Positions 1 through 12,035 of a DNA stretch of 64,000 bases are shown one piece after another (position 1 is the stretch's first letter; the number at the start of each line of letters is the position of its first letter). A program made the translations under genes and the position numbers. Below the pieces are notes generated by a model that saw nothing but the letters and a program-made list of their open reading frames with translations, searched no databases and was not told where the DNA came from. The stretch comes from Cyrtodaria siliqua (lineage: Eukaryota > Mollusca > Bivalvia > Adapedonta > Hiatellidae), in NCBI GenBank assembly GCA_037043455.1, contig JAWPHD010001328.1:62001-126000 (forward strand), in the 5' to 3' direction.

Positions 1-486
1 CACAAGCTTAAAATTGGAACGCAAGCACCTGTTTAAGATGTAACAAGGACATCAACACTCCATGGCAAATGTAACATGGACACAATTTTCAGTGTCCATG
101 TTACTTCCCTAAAACACGTGCATGGCTGAATAGTAAACAGACAGTAAAATTAAGAAAAGCATGTGTTTATATAGTTACAATCGCTTTTATCATTGATTCA
201 TTGCCTAAGCAAATTGATCAAATAATCACAAACAGTTTAATTACAGTTAGTGGTATGAGATGTGACATTGACTCATATTATTTTAACGTGGATGTAACAA
301 AGACACGAAAGAGAGTGTCAATGTTACATCTTAATGTGAAAACAGCACTAAAGATATAACTTCATGTATAATACATACAAGCTGATACTAAATTTCTAAC
401 ATTCCATTATATTGAAACCATTATTGACATTTAGCCACAAAGTAGACAGTTGTCAATGTGTCAAATAATTGCAATACAGTGCTATC
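1..486. repeat. Left host flank with GTAAC palindromes
   Basis: No gene is visible. The stretch holds two hairpin-forming units. One pairs GTAACATGGACAC at 71-83 perfectly with GTGTCCATGTTAC at 92-104. The other pairs 291-306 with 315-330 at 14 of 16 bases. A half unit lies at 35-53. The same vocabulary returns at 15.7-17.1 kb, on the other side of the LINE and transposon insertions, so this was one locus before those insertions. Confidence 0.7.
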
Positions 487-499
487 TTCATAAAGATGT
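487..499. repeat. LINE copy A target-site duplication, left
   Basis: TTCATAAAGATGT is repeated exactly at 15681-15693, directly after the (ATTC)n tail of the LINE. The 13-bp direct repeat brackets LINE copy A together with everything later inserted in it. Confidence 0.85.
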
Positions 500-694
500 C
501 TCTTCAAGCATTGGGTAATATGAAACATGATAACCCAGTTGTGCTTCAACTTTTAGAAAAGTACAATTCTCTTATAATTGATAATGCTATTATTTTCTGC
601 TGGCTTCCAAGCCATGTAGGAATACGTGGTAATGATAGAGCTGATAGTGCTGCTAAGGCAGCATTATATTTACATATATCTAATACCAAATTAC
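500..694 (+). mobile_element. LINE copy A, left part (RNase H fragment)
   Basis: This is the 5' end of a severely 5'-truncated I/Nimb-like LINE. The reading frame gives the end of the RNase H domain, including CWLPSHVGIRGNDRADSAAK, which supplies the last catalytic Asp (in NDRAD) of that fold. The frame stops matching the LINE at about 701, where the P-like transposon begins. The LINE resumes at 15046 with the next residues, so the two parts are one copy. It has no start codon or promoter and is a dead fragment. Confidence 0.9.
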
Positions 695-701
695 CTTATA
701 C
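695..701. repeat. Target-site duplication of the P-like transposon, left
   Basis: CTTATAC occurs here and at 15046-15052. In the uninterrupted LINE copies this site is present once, in the stretch ...TTACCTTATACTGATTTT. A 7-8 bp duplication fits the P superfamily. Confidence 0.85.
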
Positions 702-719
702 CAGGGTCACTATACATTA
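702..719 (+). repeat. Left terminal inverted repeat of P-like transposon
   Basis: CAGGGTCACTATACATTA pairs with the inverse of the right end, CAGGGTCGATATATAAAC. The first seven bases match exactly, followed by a partial TATA match. Ends of the CA...TG type are usual for P elements. Confidence 0.7.
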
Positions 720-765
720 ACTGGTCTGGACACACGATTTTCCCCTCAATTATGGTTGTTGTCTG

Positions 766-773
766 TGACGTCA
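766..773. promoter_or_regulatory. CRE-like palindrome in transposase promoter region
   Basis: TGACGTCA, a perfect CREB/ATF palindrome, lies 64 bp inside the left end and upstream of the putative first exon of the transposase gene. A role in expression is inferred from position only. Confidence 0.4.
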
Positions 774-2151
774 TCGGTTCATCCGGGCATTAGCGGCCAT
801 TTTCTACAAACAATCGAAGCGGTGAAAAAGTAGTGATAAATCCATCAATATCTAGTGTTTTGCGATTCAATCGGATATAATTATCGTGTTGAAAGGAAAA
901 CGTAAGTACTCTTTTATCTTTTGATTGCTTTATTAAAATAAATCCATTATTATATTAAGGTCAGTAGGTATAACAAAATTCTTGTGTGTTTCAATGCAAA
1001 AATTCTCGGCCCGCAAAAAGGCGAATAATCGTAAACATGGTTGTAGGATTTGATGAACTCTTCAAACAGTTCTTAACACATTTCGCCAAATCTAATCTTT
1101 ATGAAAAGTAGAAAAGCCAAAGAGCTGCATGATTCTAAACGATATGATTTTTTTTTACTTTTAAGGGAATTTATCGGTTGCTGAAAATGAGCAAAATTAG
1201 AAAAAATCATAAAAATGAAATAAAATGTTAGGCGAAAGTGGTCAAATATGGAAGAAAAAAGTACCTAAAACTAGCTTATATTTTATCTTGAGAAATATTT
1301 TTCAAAAATATAGGCCTGTATCGATTGCAAGATTATATTTTTTTGAGCATGGTCTTAAACAATCTCTTTATATTTGACCGCAATTTCGACTTCTTTTTTT
1401 GGAAAATATAGAAAATGGCGACCAGCATGTCAAACTTTAAAACGGTTGTATTATATTGTATTGTTGTTATACTTAGATATAAAATGCTTATTGTTTTATT
1501 TAATTCTACTAAACATTTAAAAGAACATTGTGAAAGCAATTTATGACTTTCCTGAATCATTGAAATTATACTCTACCTACCCCTGCCAGGGCCTAGGCCA
1601 ACCCAAAACTCTACCTCCCTACCCATCACATCTTCTGACATATTTTTTGGAACAAGCGGACAACCGTTAATTCAACATCTTATTTAATACTAGTCGCCAA
1701 TGAAATACTGTAAGAGGGCGAAAAGTGTGAAAGTATGGTATGGTACTCTACCCCAGACCCCTCGCACTTCCAGGCCGGCACCGCTCAATTGACATGTCGC
1801 CTGTACTTAGATATCTCAGCCATATTGCTGTTTTCAGAGTATCTTGACAATAGGTTGTATTATAACATAGTTGCACATGCTTTATTATACAGTGACACAT
1901 GCTGTTGTTTGTCGGAGATATCATTTTGGTTTGATTGGTTGAAATGGATAAATGGTTGACAACTGGCGACATGTTATTGTAATATAGTAATTTCGAATTA
2001 TAGATAGCTGTCATGCGGAAAAGCATTACCAATCCTGACCAGCTGTCTTGATGTACTTCTTTAAAAGCAGCCATATATTACTAGATACTTGTTTCTATGT
2101 TCATTTTTTCATCTTTCCAGGTATAGCCGGACGCCAGTCTAAACTGTAAAT
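774..2151 (+). other. Putative non-coding exon 1 and intron 1 of transposase gene
   Basis: A good donor, AAACgtaagt, lies at 901/902. The matching acceptor, a pyrimidine tract followed by AG, ends at 2120, which leaves a 31-base leader before the ATG at 2152. The 1.2-kb intron is AT-rich and holds no open frame of note. The transcription start was not located. Confidence 0.5.
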
Positions 2152-2239
2152 ATGCCAGTACGTAAAAGGCGCAAGCTTATTGCACAACGTAGAAAGAAGA
2201 GGTACCAAAAAGATCCTAGTCCACTCCTTGACCATACAG
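2152..2239 (+). pseudogene. P-like transposase, first coding exon
   Basis: The exon starts with ATG and encodes a very basic N-terminus (MPVRKRRKLIAQRRKKRY, then about a dozen more residues), which looks like a nuclear localisation or DNA-binding segment. It ends in phase 1 at a donor, CAG|gtacat, at 2239/2240. Joining to the acceptor at 4059/4060 continues the same frame into the long exon, which supports the model. No THAP zinc finger, the usual DNA-binding domain of this family, is encoded here or in the next exon. Confidence 0.7.
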
Positions 2240-2334
2240 GTACATGTAAACCGTCTTTTTAAAGGAAGAATAGACTAGAATTTTTACCGAGCACCCCAAT
2301 TAGCCTCTCACTCTATTAATCCAGCATCGTTTTG

Positions 2335-3059
2335 ACTTTAAAGGGACAAGTGGCTATCATGATTTTTTTTTATCTCGCTGCGGCCCGTTAGTTTTTCTAC
2401 ATAAATTGCTTTTTTTATGCAGTATGGATAATGAAATGCTAAAAGTTGGTTAATATTGCGACATTCATCACCGGCCGGCTTGATTTGACAAGGCTGGTCA
2501 AGGGGCATATATTGTTACTCATGTCCAAGTTGACTTGATCACCACAATAGTTCCAAAGTTATAGTCCTAGAAATAGTAAAATATTGCAAAGTAAATGTTA
2601 TCGCTGGGGCATCCATATCCTGTGGACAGACATATTTCTAGTTAATCAATAATATTAATTATAAGAATAAGATAAAGAAAATTGATTTTGCATATTACTT
2701 ACTGTTGGTCACATTTCACCAATAATATATTCATTTCGTCATTTTTATCATGCTCATTCATCATGACACTGTGTATACAAACGTGGAAACATGACTCCAT
2801 CTTAAATGGTGATGACCTGGCACGTTCATTCCTGTTAGGCGCCATATAACCTTTGACGTGTTGTTGCGCCATAAAACCCAATTCAGTTATATTCAGTATA
2901 TAATCTTGTTCAAAATAACGAAGTAAAGTTGACAACTAAAAATGTTATTTAAATATATGTAGGCAGATTTGATGTCCAAATTGAAATGATACTGGATTAA
3001 TAAATTAAGGCTAATTTTAATGCTTGATAAAGACTTCAAGATTGCCATGTGTTCCTTTA
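2335..3059. repeat. Candidate MITE with AAAGGGACA termini, copy 1
   Basis: The left end reads CTTTAAAGGGACAAGTGGC. The right end, inverted, reads CTAAAGGAACACATGGCAAT. They are imperfect inverted repeats of the same family as 3759-4002, 8392-10617 and 62040-62430. It lies in intron 2 of the transposase gene. No coding sequence was recognised inside. Confidence 0.45.
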
Positions 3060-3758
3060 GACCTTGTTTTTTTTTACATTTAATGTTACAGAATGTATAT
3101 TTTTATAAGAATGAAGGTAATGTTTACTTATTGAATCGATTAAATGCGAAGGATTTTGATATCACTGTTACTTAGGAGGCTCCCTCTCAGATTTCTGTTT
3201 TTCATGGCCGCCAATCATCCAAGATGGCTGCCATGGCTAAAGTCAGCTAAAATTTAGAGAAATTTCAAACAACATCTCCGAAACCACTTCTTCCATTCGA
3301 ATGCCGTGGCGACCCAAAGTTAAATTAAGGAAACCACGTGTTTATAGCGGGTAACACAAGCTTTGTACCAACTACTTCTCCCGATAAAAACTGTTGTTTT
3401 CTCAAACATTTTCAAATTTATTGCTCCCAAACTTCATGTACACATAACAACTGATGACCGTAGGTCCCTACGTACTGTATTGAATACATTTGATTTACAA
3501 TGTACAATTCTGAGTTGTATTCTGAGTATCAACAAACAGTCAACAAAGATAAAAGCGTTCAAGATTGGTAGTGGAGTAAATACACAAAATATTTGTGTTC
3601 CTTCTTTTATTAAAGACAACATAAAATACATAATATACAGTGACACAATATTTCCATAATTTGTTTTAACCCAAACACTGACCTTTTGTTTTAAATGAAA
3701 CTAAGTTAATATTATAAAAAAAAGGAAGAAATAAACCTTTACCCAGCATCTGCTTAAC
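3060..3758. other. Intron 2 sequence without recognised gene
   Basis: AT-rich intronic DNA. A 98-residue open frame at 3363-3659 has an overlapping antisense frame of similar length and no recognisable motif, so it is not called as a gene. Confidence 0.5.
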
Positions 3759-4002
3759 CTTAAAGGGACTAGAGGCAATATGGAAGTTATTAAGCTGCAT
3801 GTTACCTCTGGTTTAATTATTGTTTATAAAAATGGTTCTAGAAATACTCGACTACTCAGATTTTTGTTTCTTGCTAAATCAGGAATGTTTGTTCAAAAGG
3901 GGGATTATATCGCTTACTGTAGTGTAATGATTCAAATAAAGTGTAGTTTGATGCCAAAACGAGAATGTAAACTGTTTCATTAACGGCCTCCAGTCCCTTA
4001 AG
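3759..4002. repeat. Candidate MITE with AAAGGGAC termini, copy 2
   Basis: CTTAAAGGGACTAGAGGC at the left is matched by the inverse of GCCTCCAGTCCCTTAAG at the right, giving a roughly 240-bp element with 17-18 bp termini. It ends 57 bp before the transposase exon, inside intron 2. Confidence 0.6.
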
Positions 4003-4059
4003 TAATTGTTTTTGCTTTGTTTGCTTTTTAATAATTTGACTTCCAATTTCTATTTTCAG

Positions 4060-6595
4060 TCGAGCAAAGTTCAGACGAGTTCTTCAAATCGTGCTTTGAA
4101 CAGTCTGGAAATACTTGCGAAGACGCACATCAGACTATTAATTCGTTTACAGACAGCGACGGTTTTTGTGCTGACGAGTTTTTTGTAGTGTTGGTGGATA
4201 AAGCGTATCAGTACTACGATCATGATGATCTTGACATATTTGTTAGCAGTGAAAAGCACAGAATATATAGTCGTTTAAAAAAAGAGTGCAGAAATGTGGA
4301 CCTAAAACAGTTTACACTGATAAGGGGTAGTCAAGATCTAAGCTTTGTTCAATTTTATGAGAGGCACATACCAAAATTGAAACTGTCCGTCATTGTCGAT
4401 TCTGATTTTTACGTTCGGGTTGCTGTTCATGACAAACTTTTGCCTGGTGAACATACATTATGGGATTGTGTGCCAAGGATGTGTACTAATGTTGTCTCTA
4501 TTGAAAAACTACTGAATGCAGTTGCAAAATGCAGCGTTTGCGGTGGAAATCAAGACCCCGACCTTCAAAACTTTGTACCGGTTGGAGCATACCTGGACTT
4601 AAAAGATGGACCGAGTCGACAAGGATATCGTGATTGTTACCTGGATTCAACAATTCGTTCTACCAGTTGCAAACTAATGGTTGATGGTAGTCGTTGTTCG
4701 TGTTGTAAAGTGTATAGGCGGACATTACAAGTACTTTTAAAGAGAAGTAACAGCCAACCAGAAAAAGGTTCAACGCCGAAAAAGAATTGGTTGACGTCTA
4801 AAGTAGCCAACAATAAACTTACAGACTCTCAGAAATTTGAAAAGTTGAAACAGTTGAGGATCTATACAAATGACTTGTTAAAAGAGAATGAAAAGTTGAA
4901 AAGACAAATTAACCAACTCATAAGTAAACAGGGTGTTCAGTTATCGAAAGAAGATAGTGCCGACTTATTCAGTGTCATGAACAGTTCCGAGAATGAAATC
5001 GAAAAATCATACCCAGATGCTAATAGCTACCAGCGATTGTTTTGGAAGGAACAGTTGAAGTATAATCGGCTTCAAGACAAACGTGGAATGAGGTGGCATC
5101 CCATGGTAATACGTTGGTGCATATTCTTGAAGAGCAAGTCCGCAAACACATATGATGCACTAAAGAACTCTGGATTTGTGAAGCTTCCCAGTGAGAGAAC
5201 ACTGTATGACTATACAAACTTTATTCAAAGGGGTGTAGGATTTCAGACGGATATTGTGGCCATGCTTCATAAAGAGCTTTACAAAAATGAAAAAACTACA
5301 AGACCATCAAAAAATCGTTGGTCTCCTACATGATGAGATACGGATTAAAAGTGAGCTTGTGTACGACAAACACTCGGGATAGTTAATAGGCTTTGTTGAC
5401 CTGGGAGGCATGAACAATGACCTTTTACACATCGACGAATGTCTGAGTAACCAATCTAAGCAAATTGCTAAGTACGTGCTTGTGTTAATGGTCAGAGGGA
5501 TGTCGACTAGTCTCAAATTTCCCCCTTGCACATTTTGCCACCACTGGTGTTACATCTGATCAACTTTTTTCAATTCTCTGGAAAGGTGTTGAAGCTCTTG
5601 AAGTTGACCTAGGCTTGACAGTGCTCTTCATAACGAGTGATGGAGCATCTCCTAATCGCCGTTTCACAAGGCTGCATCGAGGAAATGAAAACAATGGAAT
5701 TTCTTACAGGGCAGAAAACATATTTGCATCGGAAGATCGATTTATATACTTCTTTTCGGATCCGCCCCACTTAATCAAGACAGCGAGAAATTGTTTTTCA
5801 AATTCGTACTCCCACAAAAAATCTAGGCGTATGTGGAAAGACAACAAGGACATAACGTGGATGCACATTGTTGACCTGTATAAGGACCACTGTAGCGGGA
5901 TTTATAAAAGATGTAATAAGCTTACTAAAGCCCACATTGACGTTACATCATTTGGGTGCATGAAGGTGAGCTATGCAGCCCAAGTTCTTAGTTCGACTGT
6001 AGTAGACGCCCTTGAAATGTTGTATGGCGATGCCACAACTGAAACGGTAAAATTTATAAGGCACATGAACAAGTTTTTTGATTGTTTGAATGTTCGGAGT
6101 ATCAGGGAAGGAGATAGAAGTAGAAATGAAAACCTGAAACCGTACACCTCAGCAGATGACCCTAGACTAGAATATCTCATCCGGGACTTTCTTGGGTACT
6201 TGAGTGAATGGAGAGAGAGTGTGGAAACCCGACCTGGCGTTTTCACAAAAGGTCAAAAATCGACAATGCAGCTGAGTTACCAGACACTAGAAGGACTAGA
6301 AATGACAGTCAGATCTGCTGTAGAATGTGTTCGGTTTTGTTTTGCAAAGGGGATGGACTTCGTTCTAACCAACCGGTTTAACCAGGACCCCATAGAGCAG
6401 CACTTTGGCATGCATAGAACAAGTGGGGGCTGCAACACCAATCCAACGGTGGAAAAGTTCAATCATGCCATGGTTCGGCTGAGGACTGTTGGGAGTCAGG
6501 CAATCACTCCCATGAGAGGAAACGCAAAGAGGCGTCTACAGTTGGCCCCTATTGATGACTCGCCTCTTCAGAAGAGACGAAGAAACTCTCGGTGA
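4060..6595 (+). pseudogene. P-superfamily (THAP9-like) transposase, main exon, broken
   Basis: The exon follows acceptor tattttcag at 4059. In order it encodes: a Cys-rich region (CSVCGG near 4537, CSCCK near 4700); a coiled coil (about 4840-4930, LLKENEKLKRQINQL); and an RNase H-like core. The core starts with RGMRWHPMVIRWCIF, followed by LHDE, GFVDLG, SDGASPNRRF, SDPPHLIKTARNCF, AAQVLS and NQDPIEQHFG. From family knowledge the catalytic acids are the Asp of LHDE, the Asp of SDGASP and the Glu of DPIE; all are present. It is broken by a +1 insertion in an A run near 5311-5316, a TAG at 5380-5382 where a Glu is expected, and a +1 insertion in a C run near 5520. The stop is at 6593, with AATAAA at 6724 and 6824. 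Homopolymer shifts could be assembly error; the TAG is harder to explain that way. Confidence 0.85.
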
Positions 6596-6821
6596 TTCAG
6601 AAAAGGAATGTATGTGTTAATTAACATGTACGGTTCAGTTCAGTCAATAATTCATATGAGGTCTGGATTTTATGTTTAGTGACGGTGTTAATTACTATTC
6701 TCATGGATTACATTTTTAGGCCAAATAAAATTGTATGTGTAGTTCCTATAATATTACATGCTAAAAAAAGTAAGAGTAAGGAAAATATTCTGTTGTTTTT
6801 TTCATTCAATATTTTTAAAAT

Positions 6822-6983
6822 GAAATAAACTACATGTAAATTCAAAATATATTTGTTGATATCAGGTACACAACTATTTGTTGATATCAGGTACATAACT
6901 TATGTACCTGTTATCAACAAATATATTTTGAAGTGATATGTAGTTTATTTCATATATTTTGAAGTTACATGTAGTTTATTTTC
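6822..6983. terminator. Palindrome with poly(A) signals on both strands between convergent genes
   Basis: Sequence from 6822 (GAAATAAACTACATGT) to about 6870 is the inverse of roughly 6901-6951, with half-copies of each arm repeated inside (6873-6898) and outside (6952-6983). Each arm carries AATAAA or its complement, so both convergent genes gain a polyadenylation signal. A shared bidirectional 3'-end element is inferred from position. Confidence 0.6.
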
Positions 6984-7130
6984 TAGTTTATTTCCGGCCT
7001 AACAAAAAAATATGTTTCGGTTTCCCGACCTACCCTACTTTGTTTTATTGGAAAAAGCTGTATCAAATGTATAACATTTTAAAATGTGTGTACGTGAATG
7101 TCATTGTCCCAGGCCACTTGCTCTGGTGTA

Positions 7131-8152
7131 TCAGTTTTTCTTGTTTGAAATATCCTTCAGTGTTTGCCGAATAGACTTTGTGCGATCACTAGAAGGTTGG
7201 AGAGTAACCATCACATGTCTAGTACACGCATTTCCTCTTACTGTTAGAAACAAGGACACCATCTTCTCAAGAAGTAACGAACTCAGCTTTCCAATGTTTA
7301 ACCGTTCCACATACAACTGGACCATAAATGCCTCCATGATGTTTTCTTTCAAGGCGGTCTTGCAGTAACTGTTCGCATGCAGGTCATTAACATTGATGGT
7401 TTTCCGACAGACCATTTCAAATTCACGCACTAGAAGGAAGAAGTTGTCACTGGGAATTCTTAAACCGCCACGGTCGACCTTTTCTGTCCATGCTGCATGT
7501 TTGTCCACAAAAGTTCTCTCCGAATCACTCTCTTTTTTCAAAAGTGCTTGTATGGCAATGGCGAAAGCTTCCTTGTCGTCACTTAGTCGTTTGCTTGCCT
7601 TTTGAATTGCGCGTATAATGTAACCGCTTATGTAGAATAGGATGCTCTGATCTGCGTCCGATATGCTGCTGCAGGAGGATTCAGTTTCTTTTTGGTACAT
7701 TGAAGATTGCTCCTTGATCAATTCCTCTAAAATCTTGTAAAGCAAGACGCCAGAAAACTGTCGAATAGGCAGATCAGCTGTTAATGTTTCTTTGAGTAGG
7801 TTGGTTATCTGCCTTGAAGTTGTAGTAGAGCGTTCGTAGAAGGTAGTAAACAAAGCTTCCTTGGTGTTCACATCGCCATCGGTTTAGCTGTTAAAGACCT
7901 CTAAATACATTGGCTCCAAAGTGGAAATGATCTGTTCGTGGTTGTTGACAAGACTATCACATATATGTATTATTCCTTTACCATGCACTGAAAATTCTAG
8001 TTTTCTAAACTGGTCCTGAGAGATCCCCTTTAGTGAAACCAGCAATACACTATGAAAAATTTTGCTAAAATATTCTTTTGGAATCTTGAATGACTTTTCT
8101 TTTGTGGTCTTTTCATTTTTGTCCATTTTATTCTTCATTCTGTAGTCAGAAG
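7131..8152 (-). pseudogene. Second gene of the P-like element, main exon
   Basis: The exon begins at 8152 after acceptor tttcctttacag and ends with a stop at 7131. It is one open frame of about 340 codons, broken only by a TAA at 7886-7884. Visible motifs are a Lys-rich start, YISGYIIRAIQK (near 7620), DRGGLRIPSDNFFLLVREFE (near 7460) and a helical tail. The YISGY plus RGGL-x-PS pattern resembles the region that follows the catalytic core in several P/THAP9-like and hAT-like transposases, but no catalytic acids are seen. It is convergent with the transposase, 535 bp away. A helper or detached C-terminal transposase module is inference; the function is unknown. Confidence 0.7.
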
Positions 8153-8391
8153 CTGTAAAGGAAAGTGTAAATTATTATTTGTACATGTAGTTATAAAACG
8201 TCCTAGTTGCTTTTATTTTTTATTTAAATGATTGCTTTTTCAAATGAATGCTGCATCAATCTTTCAATATAAATTTTGTAGTATTTTGTTGTTCTATATT
8301 ATAAAAGGACTTTTATTTTTGTTGATTTTTAAACCATACCATTAATGTTACAAATGGGGTTGTTTTGGAGAGTTTATTTGTGTAAACCTGA

Positions 8392-10617
8392 TTAAAGGGA
8401 CATCAGCAGTCTTGATTTCTTCTAAACTTGAGTTGTCCGTTGTTGTTTTTAGCTCTACTGATCAGAGATCAGCAGAGCTTATGCCGTGGTGCGGCGTCCG
8501 TCGTCCGTCTGTCCGTCCGTCCGTTAACTTTTATTTGTAGCGACTACTCCTCTGAAACTACTGGATGGATATTCATTAAACTTTACAGAAATGTTGCCCA
8601 TGAAGTCTAGTTGATCCTAGCAAAAATTCATGTTGATGTGAAATCCAAGATGGCCCCCAAAGCTAAAAATAGATTTTTTAAATTCAAGTTTGTAGCGACT
8701 ACTTCTTGAAAACTATAAGTGATATTGATATGGGACGTTTTCTAAAATGATCAGCATGACTTGATGTTGGTCCTTGTCGAAAATCGTTTTGATTTGACGT
8801 TAAACATGGCTGCCAGCGGCCATCTTTGTTTACATAGAGTTATATAATGAAAACTTGTAGCGACTACTCCTCTGACGGATTTTCATGAAACTTCACAGGA
8901 ATGTTGCTCTTGATGTCTAAATGATCCTAGCAAAATTTCAGGTCGGCCGGAAATTCAAGATGGCCGCCACGGCTAAAAATAAATTTTCAAAATACAAGTG
9001 TGTAGCGACTACTTCTTGAAAACTATAAGTGATATTGATATGGGACTTTTTCTAAAATGATCAGCATGACATGATGTTGGTCCTTATCAAAAATCGTTTT
9101 GATTCGACGTTAAACGTGGCTGCCAGCGGCCATCTTTGTTTACATAGAATACGACGTTAAACGTGGCTGCCAGCGGCCATCTTTGTTTACATAGAGTTAT
9201 ATAGTAAAAACTTGTAGCGACTACTCCTCTGAAACTACTTGGCGGATTTTCATGAAACTTTACAGGAATGTTGCTCTTAATGTCTAATTGATCCTAGCAA
9301 ATTTTAGATCGGCCAGAAATTCAAGATGGCTGCCACAGTTAAAAATAGATTTTTAAAAAATAAGTTTGTAGCGACTACTTCTTGAAAACTATAAGTGATA
9401 TTGATATGGGACTTTTTCTTAAATGATCAGCATGACATGATGGTTATCCGAGTCGAACATTATTTTGATTCGACATTAAACATGGCTGCCAGTGGCCATC
9501 TTTGTTTACATAGAGTTATATAATGAAAACTTGTAGCGACTACTCCTCTGAAACTACTTGACGGATTTTCATGAAACTTCACAGAAATGTTGCTCTTGAT
9601 GTCTAATTGATCCTAGCAAAATTTCAGGTCGGCCGGAAATTCAAGATGGCCGCCATGGCTAAAAATAGATTTTCAAAATACAAGTTTGTAGCGACTACTT
9701 CTTGAAAACTATAAGTGATATTGACATGGGACTTTTTCTAAAATGATCAGCATGACATGATGTTGGTCCTTGTCGAAAATCGTTTTCATTCGACGTTAAA
9801 CATGGCTGCCAGTGGCCATCTTTGTTTACATAGAGTTATATAATGAAAACTTGTAGAGACTACCACTCTGAAACTACTTTACGGATTTTCATAAAACTTC
9901 ACAGGAATATTGCTCTTGATGTCTTATTGATCCAAGCAAAATTTCAGGTCGGCCGGAAAATCAAGATGGCCGCCACGGCTAAAAATAGATTTAAAAAAAA
10001 TAAGATTGTAGCGACGACTTCTTGAAAACTTTAAGAGATATTGATATGGGACTTTTTCTAAAATGATCAGCATGACATGATGGTTATCCGAGTTAAACAT
10101 TATTTTGATTCGACGTTAAACATGGCTGCCAGTGGCCATCTTTGTTTACATAGAGTTATATAATGAAAACTTGTAGCGACTACTCCTCTGAAAGTACTTG
10201 ACGGATTTTCATGAAACTTCACAGAAATGTTGCTCTTGATGTCTAATTGATCCTAGCAAAATTTCAGGTCGGCCGGAAATTCAAGATGGCCGCCACGGCT
10301 AAAAATAGATTTTCAAAAATCAAGTTTGTAGTCACTACTTCCTGAAATCAAAATCAATCAGTAGAGCTTCAAGGTCATTGACCTCTTGTTTAGATACTTT
10401 GTGTGTTCGCAAATCATTATTATTAGATAGTAATTTGAATAGTTGAAAGCAATCTAGCACAAACTTAAGGTAGAATAACGAAAACTATTTGAAAAATCCA
10501 AACTTTAAATATTTATATTTAAGCAGAATTCAGTCAACGTTGAGTGGTTTAATATTTTGAAGTTTTAATTCCAATGCTTGACAACTTCTTCAAGATTGCC
10601 CTGTGTCCCTTTAAAAG
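8392..10617. repeat. AAAGGGACA MITE, copy 3, split by HINE-like repeat
   Basis: TTAAAGGGACATCAGCAGTC at 8393 and the inverse of TTGCCCTGTGTCCCTTTAA near 10597-10615 are the outer termini. A HINE-like repeat fills 8447-10391 between them, so it probably landed in a shorter MITE. The element lies in the 5.9-kb intron of the minus-strand gene. Confidence 0.45.
8447..10391 (+). mobile_element. HINE/pearl-like repeat, body type I
   Basis: The head, TTTTAGCTCTACTGATC, folds on AGCAGAGCT as a hairpin and is followed by GTCCGTCGTCCGTC. The body is about six tandem units of roughly 330 bp, each starting with TAGCGACTACTCCTCTGAAA and containing the motif AAGATGGCCGCCA. The tail has AATCAGTAGAGCT, the inverse of the head, then a small hairpin and CTCTTGTTT. 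There is no coding capacity. The layout matches non-autonomous Helentron-type repeats of bivalves (established for pearl/HINE elements); the class is inferred. Confidence 0.7.
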
Positions 10618-12035
10618 AAGAACAATGATCTGTGGGCATATAATGTGGCCCAAATTTGTATTTATCTAGTTGTTTAATCAAGATGATTAATTGGGTTATA
10701 AATGTTTTAAATGGACATACAGTGTAAATAAATGTTTTGGATAAATCTGTGTGGAAAACTTTTAGTACATGTTTTATTGAATGATACAAGTCATAATTAG
10801 ATAGTTGATGGTACTTATTATTGTTTTAGTCAATGTAAAATGTTACATGTTACATGTTTATATGTAAATAAATATGTATTTCCATTCTTTTTATTAATTC
10901 AGGACAACTTAAATGGTTAAACGCCTCAGTTTATAAAAAAAAAACACGAAACCTAGAAGTCAGATTTAGTTGTAGAAGGTCTTGTAGGTCTCTGTTCATA
11001 TAGTTACATACATGTACAAGTATTATACAGATATTGAATGACTTGCCTGTCAGTAGTTAACTATTTGCAAAAGGTGCATGGAAGGACGGCCTTTTTTACC
11101 CTTAAAACAAATGACAACATTTTGATAGGAAAAACTAAATTCTAATGTTTATCTACAAGATATTATTTAAGAAATATTGTCCTTTTTGCACATAGTTTTT
11201 ACCAGTCTGTACGCGACTGAAGAATGCGAAACTTATTTTAACAGAGAAGAAAAACAGTTATTTTGTATTTATTTAATAGAAAAACCCTGGTTCAGATGAC
11301 ACTAGTTTCTGACTGAAAAAAATAGCATTGTCCGACATACAAGAATATGACCCTTGATGACACTTAATGATTTCAGACTGTTGAGCACTCTAATAGTTGC
11401 TACAATATACAGAATTATTGGTCGATCATTTATATAGAACATATCATGTAATATGTACAGTTACTGTTATATTTATTTGCATTTATGTTGCTACAACACT
11501 TAAATTAATAAGATCTCTGATTAAAATGCATTTAATGTGTTGAAATAAACATTTAACATGTATTCATTTGTTTTCTTCCTCTTTTATAAATCCTGAAATT
11601 AGCATATTCATTGTAATATGCTCAACCCTATATGACAAGATTATTAGAAGACATCTGGTACATTTACTTTAAAAATTGTACAAGCACCGATGGCACACCA
11701 AACAAACAAAAAACGAGTCTGAATAAACATACATTTTATTTCAATTGCATGATTTAACCATACAATATTTATTTAAATTGTATCATTATAAAAGTGATAT
11801 AATTTAAATAAATATTGAATGGTTAAATATATATATAGTATTTACAGTATTTTTATATTATAAAATATAAAAACCTGGCACGGACACTCTAAAATAGAGA
11901 TAAATTGTACTTCCATTAGGTCTGATGACAAATGAATAACAAAATATAGACATGGAAAAAAAACTGTTGAAATAGTAACTAGGATTCTTTTAAATGCGCT
12001 GGTGACCATATACCCTGTACAACTTCTTAATATAT
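10618..12035. other. Intron sequence without recognised feature
   Basis: AT-rich DNA within the large intron of the minus-strand gene. I see no coding frame, RNA gene or defined repeat, apart from a short inverted stretch around 11750-11830 (TAACCATACAATATTTATTT against its inverse). Confidence 0.5.

Noticed and set aside
3363..3659. 98-codon frame in transposase intron 2
   Set aside because: An antisense frame of similar length overlaps it, it has no motif, and skipping it gives a phase-correct splice from 2239 to 4060.
4060..4900. THAP zinc finger expected for a P-type transposase
   Set aside because: Cysteine pairs are present (CSVCGG, CSCCK), but the C2CH spacing and AVPTF-type signature of THAP are not seen.
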